Shown here piece by piece: positions 7,613 through 15,068 of a stretch of 19,981 nt of DNA. Position numbers and translations under genes: made by a program. The stretch lies in contig CALDNN010000007.1 of assembly GCA_937915455.1 (NCBI GenBank), positions 1 through 19,981 on the forward strand, written 5' to 3'. A model generated the notes under the pieces. That model was not told where the DNA came from. It saw only the letters and a list, made by a program, of their open reading frames with translations, and searched no databases. Origin of the DNA: Pelethousia sp002409725 (GTDB lineage: Bacteria; Bacillota; Clostridia; Christensenellales; CAG-138). Each line of letters opens with the position of its first letter. Position 1 is the first letter of the stretch.

Positions 7613-7643
7613 ACCCGGGAAGGCGGGGGCCGCCTTCCCGGGT
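7613..7643 (+). terminator. 14-bp hairpin after the binding-protein gene, no T-tract
   Basis: Arms 7613-7626 and 7630-7643 are perfectly complementary (14 bp, GC-rich) around a GGG loop. No run of T follows, so it is unlikely to be a full terminator. A hairpin here commonly lets the binding protein be made in excess over the permease, by partial termination or by protecting the upstream mRNA 3' end. Confidence 0.65.
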
Positions 7644-7711
7644 ACCCATTCCTTTACGCGTCCTGACGGCGCCTCCTTATGGGGTTTTCAATCCGTCAAC
7701 AGGAGAATAAT

Positions 7712-8644
7712 ATGCATCGTTATATCATCAAACGCCTGCTCATGCTGATCCCCGTTCTGCTCTGCGTTGCCTTCATCATCTTTGCCATTATGGATGTGGC
7801 CGAGGGCGACCCGGTCTATTCGGTAGTTAGCGCCGACGCAACGGAGGAGGAGATTGAAGCCCAGCGCGAGGCCATGGGGCTCACCGGCTCCCTTCTGGAA
7901 CGGTATTTCCGCTATGTTAAGGGTATGTTGCAAGGCGACTTGGGCACCTCCTACGTATCCAAGCGGGACGTGATGGAGACCTACCTGACCAGGCTGCCTA
8001 ACACCTTGAAACTGGCGGCCGTGACGATGGCCATCGCGCTGGGTATCTCGATCCCCTTGGGCATTGTGGCGGCGGTCAACCAGAATTCTATTAAAGATAC
8101 CGTATCCATGATCTTGGCGCTATTAGGCCTATCCATGCCCAATTTCTGGCTGGGGCTGCTGCTGATCATCGTGTTCTCCCTCAAACTAGGCTGGTTTCCC
8201 TCCGGGGGTTATGAGGATGGGGTCCTCAGCATCATCCTGCCCGCTTTTACGATCGGCGCGGGCTTGGCGGCGTTCATGACCCGATCCACCCGTTCCTCCA
8301 TGCTGGATGTAATCCGGCAGGATTATCTGCGCATGGCCCGGGCAAAGGGCGTTTCGGAGCGTAAGGTAATCCGTAAGCACGCCTTACGCAACGCCTTGAT
8401 CCCCATCATTACGGTTTTCGGAGTGCAATTCAGCAACGTTCTTGGCGGCTCGGTGTTGGCGGAAACGGTGTTTGCCTGGCCAGGCGTCGGACGGCTGGTG
8501 GTAGACGCCATTGACCAGCGCGACATCCCCACCGTAACAGGGGCGCTGGTGATGACCACTATGCTGGTCACGGTGGTCAACCTGCTGATCGACATCGTCT
8601 ACGCCTATGTGGATCCTCGCATCAAGGCGCAGTATATGAAATGA
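7712..8644 (+). CDS. Peptide-type ABC transporter permease, DppB/OppB family
   Basis: This is the first membrane subunit (310 residues) of the peptide-type importer. The N-terminus MHRYIIKRLLMLIPVLL with an early helix is typical, as is the periplasmic segment to about residue 95. Five further helices follow. The ATPase-contacting EAA loop is seen as DYLRMARAKGVSERKVIRKHALRNALIP (about residues 207-234), followed by LGGSVLAETVFAWPGVGRL. ATG 7712 has AGGAG six bases upstream; an in-frame ATG at 7679 lacks one and is rejected. The stop overlaps the next gene's ATG (ATGA), indicating coupled translation. Confidence 0.95.
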   Translation: MHRYIIKRLLMLIPVLLCVAFIIFAIMDVAEGDPVYSVVSADATEEEIEAQREAMGLTGSLLERYFRYVKGMLQGDLGTSYVSKRDVMETYLTRLPNTLKLAAVTMAIALGISIPLGIVAAVNQNSIKDTVSMILALLGLSMPNFWLGLLLIIVFSLKLGWFPSGGYEDGVLSIILPAFTIGAGLAAFMTRSTRSSMLDVIRQDYLRMARAKGVSERKVIRKHALRNALIPIITVFGVQFSNVLGGSVLAETVFAWPGVGRLVVDAIDQRDIPTVTGALVMTTMLVTVVNLLIDIVYAYVDPRIKAQYMK

Positions 8645-9540
8645 GGGATCAGATCGTGGAAAAAAAGGTAACAGTATCTCAAAAATATAAAAAACGGAGC
8701 ACCTTTATTAGCATCTGGCGGCAGCTAAGAAAGAACAAGGGTGCCCTCATCGGGCTGGCGATGCTGGTGCTGATTATCGCTATCGCCCTGGCGTCCCCCT
8801 ATATCTTCGATTACGACACCCAGGTGATCGCCAACAACATCAAGGGACGCATGCAGGCGCCCTCTGCGGATCACTGGTTCGGCACCGACGACATGGGCCG
8901 GGATATCTTCGCCCGGGTTTGCTATGGCGCCCGCTATTCCCTGGCGGTAGGCGTGGTCGCGGTGTTGTTTGCGCTGGTGTTTGGCGTTACATGGGGAGCC
9001 GCGGCGGGCTATATCGGCGGCCCGTTTGAAGACATCACCATGCGCATATGCGACATTTTTTCATCGATCCCCAGCGTTTTGATGGCCATCGCCGTGGTCT
9101 CCGCCCTTGGCAAGAGCACGTTCAACCTAATGATCGCCGTGGGCATCACCAGCACCGCGCCCTTCGTTCGCGTGGCCCGCGCGGCTGTGCTGACCATCCG
9201 CGGCGAGGAATACATCGAGTCCGCTCGCGCGATCGGCGTGCCGGAGTGGCGAATCGTTGCCACGCATATCATGCCCAACAGCGTATCCCAAATCATCGTT
9301 CAAGCGACGCTGCGGGTAGGTTCCGCCATCATTTCCGCCGCACAGCTGAGCTTTCTGGGGTTGGGCGTTCCCGCGCCCGCGCCGGAATGGGGCAGCATGC
9401 TCTCTGCCGGCCGGTCCTACATTCGGGATTATAACTACATGACGCTGTATCCGGGCCTTGCCATCATGGTGACGGTGCTCTCGCTGAACCTCATCGGCGA
9501 CGGTTTGCGGGACGCCCTGGATCCCAAGCTGAAACGATAA
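8641..9540 (+). CDS. Peptide-type ABC transporter permease, DppC/OppC family
   Basis: This second membrane subunit (299 residues) has the cytoplasmic N-terminal OppC_N segment (RSTFISIWRQLRKNKGALIGLAML), then GTDDMGRDIFARVCYGARYSL at about residue 80, a hallmark of the family. The EAA loop reads EEYIESARAIGVPEWRIVATHIMPNS, followed by LSFLGLGVPAPAPEWGSML. The ATG overlaps the preceding stop. A GTG at 8656 with GAGGG eight bases upstream is an equally good start and would shorten the protein by five residues. It pairs with the DppB-type subunit to form the channel. Confidence 0.95.
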   Translation: MRDQIVEKKVTVSQKYKKRSTFISIWRQLRKNKGALIGLAMLVLIIAIALASPYIFDYDTQVIANNIKGRMQAPSADHWFGTDDMGRDIFARVCYGARYSLAVGVVAVLFALVFGVTWGAAAGYIGGPFEDITMRICDIFSSIPSVLMAIAVVSALGKSTFNLMIAVGITSTAPFVRVARAAVLTIRGEEYIESARAIGVPEWRIVATHIMPNSVSQIIVQATLRVGSAIISAAQLSFLGLGVPAPAPEWGSMLSAGRSYIRDYNYMTLYPGLAIMVTVLSLNLIGDGLRDALDPKLKR

Positions 9541-9561
9541 GCACTGGCGAAGGAGCATGCT

Positions 9562-10572
9562 ATGAGCGAAGAAACCACCAACAACCTGATTCTGGATATT
9601 GAAAACCTTGTCGTGCGCTATGAAACCGAAGACGGGATCGTGCGCGCGCTTAACGGCATTGATCTACAGCTGGGCTACCGGCAGACCATCGGCCTTGTGG
9701 GCGAGACCGGCGCGGGCAAAACGACCGCCGCCTTGGCCATGCTCCGGCTGGTACCCGACCCGCCCGGCGTCGTGGAATGCGATAAGTTGATGATTGGGGG
9801 CCGGGACATCCTTAACCTGCCGGCGGCCAAAATGGATGAGGTTCGGGGCAAGGATATCTCCATGATCTTTCAGGACCCTATGTCTGCCCTGAACCCGGTA
9901 TTCACCGTCGGGGAACAGATTGCCGAGAGCTTGCAGATACACGAACAGCTGGATAAAAAAACATCTATGGAACGGGCTAAGGAAATGCTGGAAATGGTGG
10001 GTATCCCCGGCGCCCGGGCCAACGAATACCCGCACCAGTTCTCCGGCGGCATGAAGCAGCGAGTCGTCATCGCCATCGCCCTTGCCTGCAATCCCAAGCT
10101 CCTGATCGCCGACGAGCCCACCACCGCGCTGGATGTGACCATCCAGGCCCAGGTGCTGGAGTTGATGAACAGGCTAAAGGAGCAATACGATACCTCCATG
10201 ATTATGATCACGCACGATCTGGGCATCGTGGCGGAGGTATGCGATACCGTTGCCGTCATGTACGCGGGCAAGATCGTGGAGCAGGGTACGCTCGAAGATG
10301 TGTTCAATCACACCCTTCATCCCTATACGGAGGGCCTCTTCAATTCCCTGCCTAATATCAAAAACCGCACGGCCATGCTCAAACCAATCAGGGGCCTTAT
10401 GCCCGATCCTACCGACCTGCCGGCGGGCTGTGCCTTCGCCCCCAGGTGCGATTACGCCACGGAGGAATGCAAGCGCCGTAAGCCGCAGCTCAAGCAAGTC
10501 GGACCCACCCACAAGTTCGCCTGCCTGGCCTATGAGCAGGAAGGCTTCCATATCAAAAGGGGGAACCGTTAA
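9562..10572 (+). CDS. Peptide-type ABC transporter ATPase, DppD/OppD family
   Basis: This is one of the two ATP-hydrolysing subunits (336 residues). Motifs: Walker A GETGAGKTT (47-55), Q-loop Q104 in FQDPMSALNP, signature SGGMKQ (161-166), Walker B LLIADEP (180-186) and switch His218. The C-terminal oligopeptide/dipeptide extension carries the cysteine-bearing PAGCAFAPRCDYATEEC segment characteristic of the family. AAGGAG lies six bases before the ATG. The stop TAA overlaps the start of the partner ATPase (TAATG). All catalytic residues are intact. Confidence 0.95.
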   Translation: MSEETTNNLILDIENLVVRYETEDGIVRALNGIDLQLGYRQTIGLVGETGAGKTTAALAMLRLVPDPPGVVECDKLMIGGRDILNLPAAKMDEVRGKDISMIFQDPMSALNPVFTVGEQIAESLQIHEQLDKKTSMERAKEMLEMVGIPGARANEYPHQFSGGMKQRVVIAIALACNPKLLIADEPTTALDVTIQAQVLELMNRLKEQYDTSMIMITHDLGIVAEVCDTVAVMYAGKIVEQGTLEDVFNHTLHPYTEGLFNSLPNIKNRTAMLKPIRGLMPDPTDLPAGCAFAPRCDYATEECKRRKPQLKQVGPTHKFACLAYEQEGFHIKRGNR

Positions 10573-11525
10573 TGGCGAACAATATTCTGGAAGTACGTCA
10601 TCTAAAAAAGTATTTTAAGACCAGCCATGGCATGCTGCACGCCGTGGACGATATCAGCTTCGACCTGCAGGCTGGCAAAACGCTGGGCCTGGTGGGCGAG
10701 TCCGGCTGCGGCAAGTCGACTACCGGCCGCTCCATCCTGCGGCTCATAGAGCCCACTTCCGGCCAGATCTTTTTTGAAGGCAAGGATATCACCGCGCTTT
10801 CCAAAAGCCAGATGCGCCACATGCGCAAGGATATGCAGATTATCTTTCAGGATCCTTTCTCCTCCCTGGATCCCAAGAAGACGATCAATCAAATTATCGC
10901 CGAGCCCATCCGGGTGAACCGCATCCTCACGGATAAGCATCAGATCGAGAACCGCGTGCTGGAACTGATGGAAACCGTAGGCCTGGCAGAACGGCTGATT
11001 AACAGCTACCCCCATGAGTTGGACGGCGGCCGCCGCCAGCGCATCGGCATTGCCAGGGCGCTGGCCATGCAGCCCAAGCTCATAGTTTGCGATGAGCCGG
11101 TCTCAGCCCTGGACGTTTCCATCCAGGCCCAGATACTCAACCTCCTCAAGGAACTCCAGGAGAAGATGCAGCTTACATACATCTTCATCACGCACGACCT
11201 ATCCGTTGTCAATCATTTTTCCGATTACATTGCGGTGATGTATCTTGGCTCCATCGTGGAGAAGGCCCCGGCGGAGGAGTTATTCGGCAATCCCATCCAT
11301 CCCTATACCCGTGCGCTGCTATCGGCTATCCCCGTGCCGGATCTTTCCCACAAACGCCAGCGGATATCTCTCAAGGGCGAAATCACCAGCCCTATCAACC
11401 TGCCGGATGAATGCCGGTTTGCAAACCGCTGCTTTGAGTGCCAGGAGAATTGCCGCAAGGGTATTCCCCAATTGGTGGAGGTATCCCCGGACCATTATGT
11501 GGCATGCTTTCAGCGTGGCGTTTGA
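10572..11525 (+). CDS. Peptide-type ABC transporter ATPase, DppF/OppF family
   Basis: This second ATPase (317 residues) forms a heterodimer with the DppD-type subunit. Motifs: Walker A GESGCGKST (42-50), Q-loop in FQDPFSSLDP, Walker B IVCDEP (171-176) and ITHDLS. The signature is LDGGRRQR (150-157) instead of LSGGQRQR. I recall this variant from clostridial OppF relatives, so it is probably a subfamily trait rather than damage. The C-terminal extension has cysteines in PDECRFANRCFECQENC. It overlaps the upstream gene by one base. It is the last transporter gene; MgtC/SapB follows after 64 bases. Confidence 0.95.
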   Translation: MANNILEVRHLKKYFKTSHGMLHAVDDISFDLQAGKTLGLVGESGCGKSTTGRSILRLIEPTSGQIFFEGKDITALSKSQMRHMRKDMQIIFQDPFSSLDPKKTINQIIAEPIRVNRILTDKHQIENRVLELMETVGLAERLINSYPHELDGGRRQRIGIARALAMQPKLIVCDEPVSALDVSIQAQILNLLKELQEKMQLTYIFITHDLSVVNHFSDYIAVMYLGSIVEKAPAEELFGNPIHPYTRALLSAIPVPDLSHKRQRISLKGEITSPINLPDECRFANRCFECQENCRKGIPQLVEVSPDHYVACFQRGV

Positions 11526-11589
11526 CTGCCGGAATCCTCGCCCGGACGGAATCCAGCACAGATAAAATAGTTTTTGGAGCGATTGAAAA

Positions 11590-12267
11590 ATGCTATCTAT
11601 TCGGGAGCTGACGTATACGGCCATTGCCATCCGTATTTTATTGTCGGTTCTCCTTGGCGGAATGATCGGGATGGAGCGCGGGCTGAAGAACCGGCCCGCC
11701 GGACTGCGGACATACATGCTGGTATGCCTTGGCGCCTGCATTGTAATGATCACAAATCAATATGTTTACCAGGCTTTTGGCGTAGGCGATCCCGTGCGCA
11801 TGGGCGCCCAGGTGATTAGCGGCATCGGCTTCCTTGGCGCCGGCACGATTATCGTCACCGCGCGCAACCAGATCAAAGGCCTAACCACGGCAGCGGGGCT
11901 ATGGGCCAGCGCCTGCGTTGGGCTGGCCCTGGGGATCGGCCTTTACGAAGTCGCGGTGATGGGCAGCGTCAGCATCTTTGTAATCCTGACGCTGTTGCAT
12001 GAATTGGATTTTCGCATGCGCCGCAGGACGAAGCTGGTGGAAGTGTATGTGGAGCTGAGGAAGAACATACCTGTAGGCGCTTTCCTTGATTTCGCACGCT
12101 CCCACGACCTTGAGCCCAGCAACCTGCAATTGCAGCTCGAAAACATCTACGACACGGATATTCTAGCCTTCAGCGTCACCCTGAAGGGACCGAAAAAGTT
12201 TACCCACGATGACATCATGCGCACCATTAAAACCATGGGCGGCATCGGTTACGCGGAAGAGTTGTGA
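11590..12267 (+). CDS. MgtC/SapB family membrane protein
   Basis: This 225-residue protein has four to five N-terminal membrane helices (to about residue 140) and a soluble C-terminal domain. The helical part shows the family pattern LLGGMIGMERGLKNRPAGLRTYMLVCLGA, then GAQVISGIGFLGAGTIIV and GLTTAAGLWASACVGLALG. Characterised members are linked to growth in low magnesium, acid stress and inhibition of the F-ATPase; many bacterial homologues have no known role. GGAG lies ten bases before the ATG. It sits 64 bases downstream of the transporter ATPase with no clear promoter, so read-through from that operon is likely. A terminator follows. Confidence 0.93.
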   Translation: MLSIRELTYTAIAIRILLSVLLGGMIGMERGLKNRPAGLRTYMLVCLGACIVMITNQYVYQAFGVGDPVRMGAQVISGIGFLGAGTIIVTARNQIKGLTTAAGLWASACVGLALGIGLYEVAVMGSVSIFVILTLLHELDFRMRRRTKLVEVYVELRKNIPVGAFLDFARSHDLEPSNLQLQLENIYDTDILAFSVTLKGPKKFTHDDIMRTIKTMGGIGYAEEL

Positions 12268-12272
12268 GCGCA

Positions 12273-12305
12273 CGCCTGCCGTGAGGTACGAACAGGCGCT
12301 TTTTT
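12273..12305 (+). terminator. Intrinsic terminator after the MgtC/SapB gene
   Basis: CGCCTG (12273-12278) pairs with CAGGCG (12293-12298) around a 14-base loop, followed by C and six T (12300-12305). It closes the rightward transporter-MgtC transcription unit. Confidence 0.75.
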
Positions 12306-12344
12306 GGAACGGCTGTCGCACTAAGCCCCCATAAGCACAAACGA

Positions 12345-12380
12345 AAAACGAGCTAAGACGGTGGAGTCGAGGCTCGTTTT
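12345..12380. terminator. Hairpin in the spacer before the AbrB gene, possibly bidirectional
   Basis: AAAACGAGC (12345-12353) pairs with GCTCGTTTT (12372-12380), with GAC/GTC inside the loop. A/T runs flank both sides, so it could terminate in either direction. There is no gene between 12268 and 12580; this hairpin, the preceding terminator and the AbrB promoter are all I see there. Confidence 0.45.
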
Positions 12381-12509
12381 CATGTTCACTGGAGTTGTGA
12401 TTCAATATTCAGGTATGACTATGAGAACAAAATACAATTTAATGTTTAGGTAGCATTTTGCTTTTTGCTTGCAATATTGTCGCATCTTATAATTGTTAGT
12501 TGATGTCTA

Positions 12510-12547
12510 TTGAATATATTCGCATAAGCGAGTATAATAAGTTATAC
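12510..12547 (+). promoter_or_regulatory. Promoter and inverted-repeat operator of the AbrB-acyltransferase pair
   Basis: TTGAAT (12510-12515), a 17-base spacer and a perfect TATAAT (12533-12538) form the promoter, giving a leader of about 36 bases to ATG 12581. An inverted repeat GTATAA-TAAG-TTATAC (12532-12547) covers the -10 and start point. A repressor bound there would block initiation; autorepression by the AbrB-type protein is the natural guess. Confidence 0.7.
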
Positions 12548-12580
12548 AAAACATACTATACGCACTCGGAGGATCGCGCT

Positions 12581-12805
12581 ATGAAAAAGCCAAAGGGAAA
12601 ATATGCATGGACTGTTACGGTAGGTGAAAAAGGCCAAATTGTAATTCCCAAACAAGCCCGTGAAATCTTTGGAATTAACCCGGGAGATACTTTAATTATG
12701 CTTGGCGATGAAAACAAGGGGCTGGCAATTCCACCTAAAAGTGCATTCACTCAATTTGCTGCCGCTATCTTTGAAACAAATCAGGTAGAAGAGGAAGAGG
12801 AATGA
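12581..12805 (+). CDS. AbrB/MazE/SpoVT-type DNA-binding regulator
   Basis: A 74-residue protein with one swapped-hairpin DNA-binding domain: WTVTVGEKGQIVIPKQAREIFGINPGDTLIMLGDE (about 10-44) is the standard AbrB N-terminal motif. The acidic tail ends in EEEEE. ATG 12581 has GGAGG eight bases upstream. An earlier in-frame ATG at 12500 falls in the promoter and is rejected. One base separates its stop from the acyltransferase start, so the two form an operon. The gene and its partner are much richer in A+T than the flanking operons, suggesting acquisition from elsewhere. Probably a transcription factor rather than an antitoxin, because no toxin gene is adjacent. Confidence 0.88.
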   Translation: MKKPKGKYAWTVTVGEKGQIVIPKQAREIFGINPGDTLIMLGDENKGLAIPPKSAFTQFAAAIFETNQVEEEEE

Positions 12806-12806
12806 T

Positions 12807-13904
12807 ATGAGAAAGTCTTATCTTGATAACATACGATGGGCTACCGTTATATTGGTGCTTATCTATCACGTTTGCTATATGTTCAACGGTGTTGGTGTTC
12901 CTGGAGGGATACACGAGGCTCAAAGCATCGCTGCTTTTGATGCGATAACCTATGTTGTTTCTCCGTGGTTTATGGTACTGCTCTTCATTGTTGCAGGTAT
13001 GAGTGCAAGGTATTCGCTGAAAAAGCGTACTGGAAAACAATTTATCCAAGAGAGAGCAGTAAAACTGCTTGTACCCTCTACATTGGGATTGTTTATCATT
13101 CAATGGATTACCGGGTATCTAAATATCAAGATTGGCGGCGGGCTTGCATACATACCTTCCTTTTTGGTGTACCCCATCTCTGTTATAAGCGGTACTGGAC
13201 CTCTGTGGTTTATCCAGATGCTGTTTCTGTTTTCTTGCGTTCTTGTACTGCTAAAAAAGTTGGATAAGACCGATAGGATTTGGAATATGTGCGGGAAAGC
13301 GAATACCGCGTCAGTACTGTCGCTGTTTGTTTTGATTTGGGGAGCTTCTCAAATTTTGAATATGCCAATATTAACCGTGTACCGATTTGGGATTTATTTT
13401 GTGGCGTTTCTCATTGGTTACTATGTGTTTTCACATGAGGAAGTGCAGAACGCAATAGAAAAAATTCGTATACCTATGCTGATTTTAGCTATGGTTGGTG
13501 CCGCCTTCTATACATCTTATTACTATGGCAGCAATTATTCTGACCCTAAATGCCTGCAGAGCATTATTACCAATCTGTATCTTTGGATTGTGGTGCTTGC
13601 AGTTATTGGATGTTCAAAAAAATATTTCAATCAAGAAACGGCTTTTACCAGATATATGACTAAGTCCAGTTTCGGAATTTATATTTTGCATTACCCTGTG
13701 CTGATAGTTACTTGCTATGTTCTTCACTACTATTGCGATTTCTCAGCGGTATGGAATTATACCATTGCTCTCATTGCTGAAATTGCTATAACTTTCGTGC
13801 TGTATGAGGGATTAAAAAGAATACCCGTTATCCGGTATCTGGTACTGGGACAAAAGATAAAACCGAGCAAACAAAAGGTGGCCGATAACATTGAAGAAAC
13901 CTAA
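12807..13904 (+). CDS. Membrane acyltransferase, Acyl_transf_3 family
   Basis: This 365-residue polytopic protein has about ten hydrophobic helices. The N-terminus RKSYLDNIRWATVILVLIYH with His20 in the first helix is the conserved start of Acyl_transf_3 (OafA/MdoC-like) enzymes, which transfer acyl groups to sugars or other envelope molecules. WFMVLLFIVAGMSARYSLKKR and GPLWFIQMLFLF are further family regions. GAGG lies six bases before the ATG, which is one base after the AbrB stop. Low GC sets it apart from neighbours. The acceptor molecule cannot be inferred; small AbrB-acyltransferase pairs occur in other Firmicutes, to my recollection. Confidence 0.88.
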   Translation: MRKSYLDNIRWATVILVLIYHVCYMFNGVGVPGGIHEAQSIAAFDAITYVVSPWFMVLLFIVAGMSARYSLKKRTGKQFIQERAVKLLVPSTLGLFIIQWITGYLNIKIGGGLAYIPSFLVYPISVISGTGPLWFIQMLFLFSCVLVLLKKLDKTDRIWNMCGKANTASVLSLFVLIWGASQILNMPILTVYRFGIYFVAFLIGYYVFSHEEVQNAIEKIRIPMLILAMVGAAFYTSYYYGSNYSDPKCLQSIITNLYLWIVVLAVIGCSKKYFNQETAFTRYMTKSSFGIYILHYPVLIVTCYVLHYYCDFSAVWNYTIALIAEIAITFVLYEGLKRIPVIRYLVLGQKIKPSKQKVADNIEET

Positions 13905-13909
13905 CCTGC

Positions 13910-13931
13910 CCCAAGGGTGACCCAAGGGTGA
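13910..13931. repeat. Tandem 11-bp repeat at the right end of the AT-rich islet
   Basis: CCCAAGGGTGA occurs twice head to tail (13910-13920 and 13921-13931), six bases after the acyltransferase stop, where base composition returns to that of the flanking operons. It may be replication slippage or a scar of insertion. No second copy was seen at the left end of the islet. Confidence 0.6.
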
Positions 13932-13950
13932 AGGCCCCATGCGGTAGCGG

Positions 13951-13979
13951 TTGCTTTTCCACCGAAAATGTCGTATAGT
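13951..13979 (+). promoter_or_regulatory. Promoter of the GntR regulator gene
   Basis: TTGCTT (13951-13956), a 17-base spacer and TATAGT (13974-13979) lie about 60 bases before the regulator's ATG. A 6-bp inverted repeat TAGGCC (13988-13993)/GGCCTA (14015-14020) sits at the expected start point. The GGTA-N-TACC box found before the BMP operon is absent here, so autoregulation through that box is not indicated. Confidence 0.5.
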
Positions 13980-14037
13980 GTGAGAAATAGGCCATTTTTA
14001 ACCCAATAGACCAAGGCCTACCCTAGGAGAAGCAGGT

Positions 14038-14766
14038 ATGGAGAGACGGCCCCAGCTATCGGAAGTCGTTACCCAAAAGATACTATATGAGATGCAGTCC
14101 GGTTCCTATAAGGAAGAATCTCGCTTGCCGCCCGAGGTGGAGATCGCAGCCTATCTCGGCGTGAGCCGCACTATCATCCGGGATAGCCTGGCATCCCTGG
14201 AGCGGGAAGGGTTTATCAGCCGCCGCCATGGGGTGGGCACCATCATCAACCGCCACGTTCTATCCGTGGTCACCAGAATGGACTTGGAGCAGGAGTTTCT
14301 CCAAATGATCGAGGGCACCGGCCGCAAAGCCAGCGTCCCCTTCTTGAAGGTGGGCTACGGTGTGGCCGGGGAAGAGCTGGCCGGGAAGCTCAAAATCTGT
14401 CCCACAGCCGAGATTATCCAGATCACCCGCATCGTGGCTGCGGATGACGAGGCCGTGATCATCTGTACGGATAGCATCGCCAAAGACCTCATCGACAAAG
14501 AGGACTATACGGAGGAGGACCTACGCAAGCCCATCTTCGATTTTCTGGATAAATATTGCAATACCCAAGTCTATATGGATCTGACAGAGGTGCGGGCCGT
14601 GGGTGCGGATGACGAGGCGGCGGGTTGGTTTGGCATCGCGCCGGGCGCGCCGGTTTTGTTTATGGATGAGGTGGGCTATACCTTCCGGGGGAAGCCCGTG
14701 CTGCACTCTCGCGAGTTTTACAAGGACCAGGCTTTGCAGCATATGGTGCTCCGCAAAAAAATCTAG
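14038..14766 (+). CDS. GntR-family regulator, HutC/UTRA type
   Basis: This 242-residue protein has a winged helix-turn-helix (about 5-72; SRLPPEVEIAAYLGVSRTIIRDSLASLEREGFISRRHGVGT) and a C-terminal UTRA effector-binding domain (about 95-235; FRGKPVLHSREFYKD near the end). HutC-type regulators are usually repressors released by a small molecule. AGGAG lies eight bases before the ATG. It has its own promoter and terminator, so it is monocistronic, immediately upstream of a BMP-family transport operon whose promoter carries two GGTA-N-TACC boxes. Its likely job is to control that operon in response to the transported compound or a product of it. Confidence 0.92.
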   Translation: MERRPQLSEVVTQKILYEMQSGSYKEESRLPPEVEIAAYLGVSRTIIRDSLASLEREGFISRRHGVGTIINRHVLSVVTRMDLEQEFLQMIEGTGRKASVPFLKVGYGVAGEELAGKLKICPTAEIIQITRIVAADDEAVIICTDSIAKDLIDKEDYTEEDLRKPIFDFLDKYCNTQVYMDLTEVRAVGADDEAAGWFGIAPGAPVLFMDEVGYTFRGKPVLHSREFYKDQALQHMVLRKKI

Positions 14767-14814
14767 CGCATGTTTAGGCCCGAGCCACAGCGGCTTGGAT
14801 AAAAATGTATCATT

Positions 14815-14845
14815 AAAAATTGCAGCTTTGTGGCTGCAATTTTTT
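14815..14845 (+). terminator. Strong intrinsic terminator after the GntR gene
   Basis: A perfect 12-bp stem (14815-14826 with 14833-14844) around a TTTGTG loop ends in six T (14840-14845). The A-rich 5' arm makes it potentially bidirectional. It isolates the BMP operon from gntR transcription. Confidence 0.9.
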
Positions 14846-14868
14846 ATATATAAATTTAGACAAAACTA

Positions 14869-14897
14869 TTGACGTAGGCCATAGGGGCGAGTATATT
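14869..14897 (+). promoter_or_regulatory. Sigma-A promoter of the BMP-family operon
   Basis: TTGACG (14869-14874), 17 bases, then TATATT (14892-14897): five of six matches at both boxes. Transcription would start near 14904, inside the first GGTA-N-TACC box, leaving a leader of about 165 bases before the lipoprotein ATG. Confidence 0.75.
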
Positions 14898-14900
14898 AAA

Positions 14901-14927
14901 ATTGGTACTACCAATAAAGGTAATACC
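14901..14927. promoter_or_regulatory. Two GntR-type operator boxes over the start point of the BMP operon
   Basis: ATTGGTA-C-TACCAAT (14901-14915) is a perfect 15-bp palindrome. A second box GGTA-A-TACC (14919-14927) follows, and both read GGTANTACCAAT with centres 15 bp apart. They lie directly downstream of the -10, a position that gives repression. Short odd palindromes with GGT...ACC arms are typical of GntR/HutC operators, and such a regulator is encoded just upstream. Confidence 0.75.
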
Positions 14928-14963
14928 AATTTGACATATAAATCTCTTTTATTCTTATTCTCA

Positions 14964-15034
14964 GCCCTCGAACAGGGCATTCCCTAAAGTGCGATTTTCT
15001 TAGGACTCATGGTATCAAGGCTCGAGCGCCATGA
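14964..15034 (+). other. Leader RNA of the BMP operon with two small hairpins
   Basis: GCCCT (14964-14968) pairs with AGGGC (14974-14978), and TCATGG (15007-15012) with CCATGA (15029-15034); the second loop contains the palindrome GCTCGAGC. This lies in the roughly 165-base leader. It does not match a purine or other riboswitch that I recognise. It may simply be an untranslated leader. Confidence 0.3.
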
Positions 15035-15068
15035 TATAAATTATCTCTTTATGAAAGAAGGTAGTCGA

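Noticed and set aside
11019..11045. A damaged signature motif (LDGGRRQR) in the OppF-type ATPase
   Set aside because: The rest of the ATPase is intact and this variant is familiar from related clostridial proteins, so it is probably a subfamily trait.
12581..12805. A toxin-antitoxin module around the AbrB/MazE-like protein
   Set aside because: The downstream partner is a large membrane acyltransferase, not a small toxin.
14931..14959. A second BMP-operon promoter beginning with a perfect TTGACA
   Set aside because: At 17 bases the -10 would be CTTATT, a poor match, and a good promoter lies just upstream.
14905..15068. A purine riboswitch in the BMP operon leader
   Set aside because: The conserved purine-aptamer loop sequences are absent; only two short hairpins are visible and a protein operator already explains regulation.
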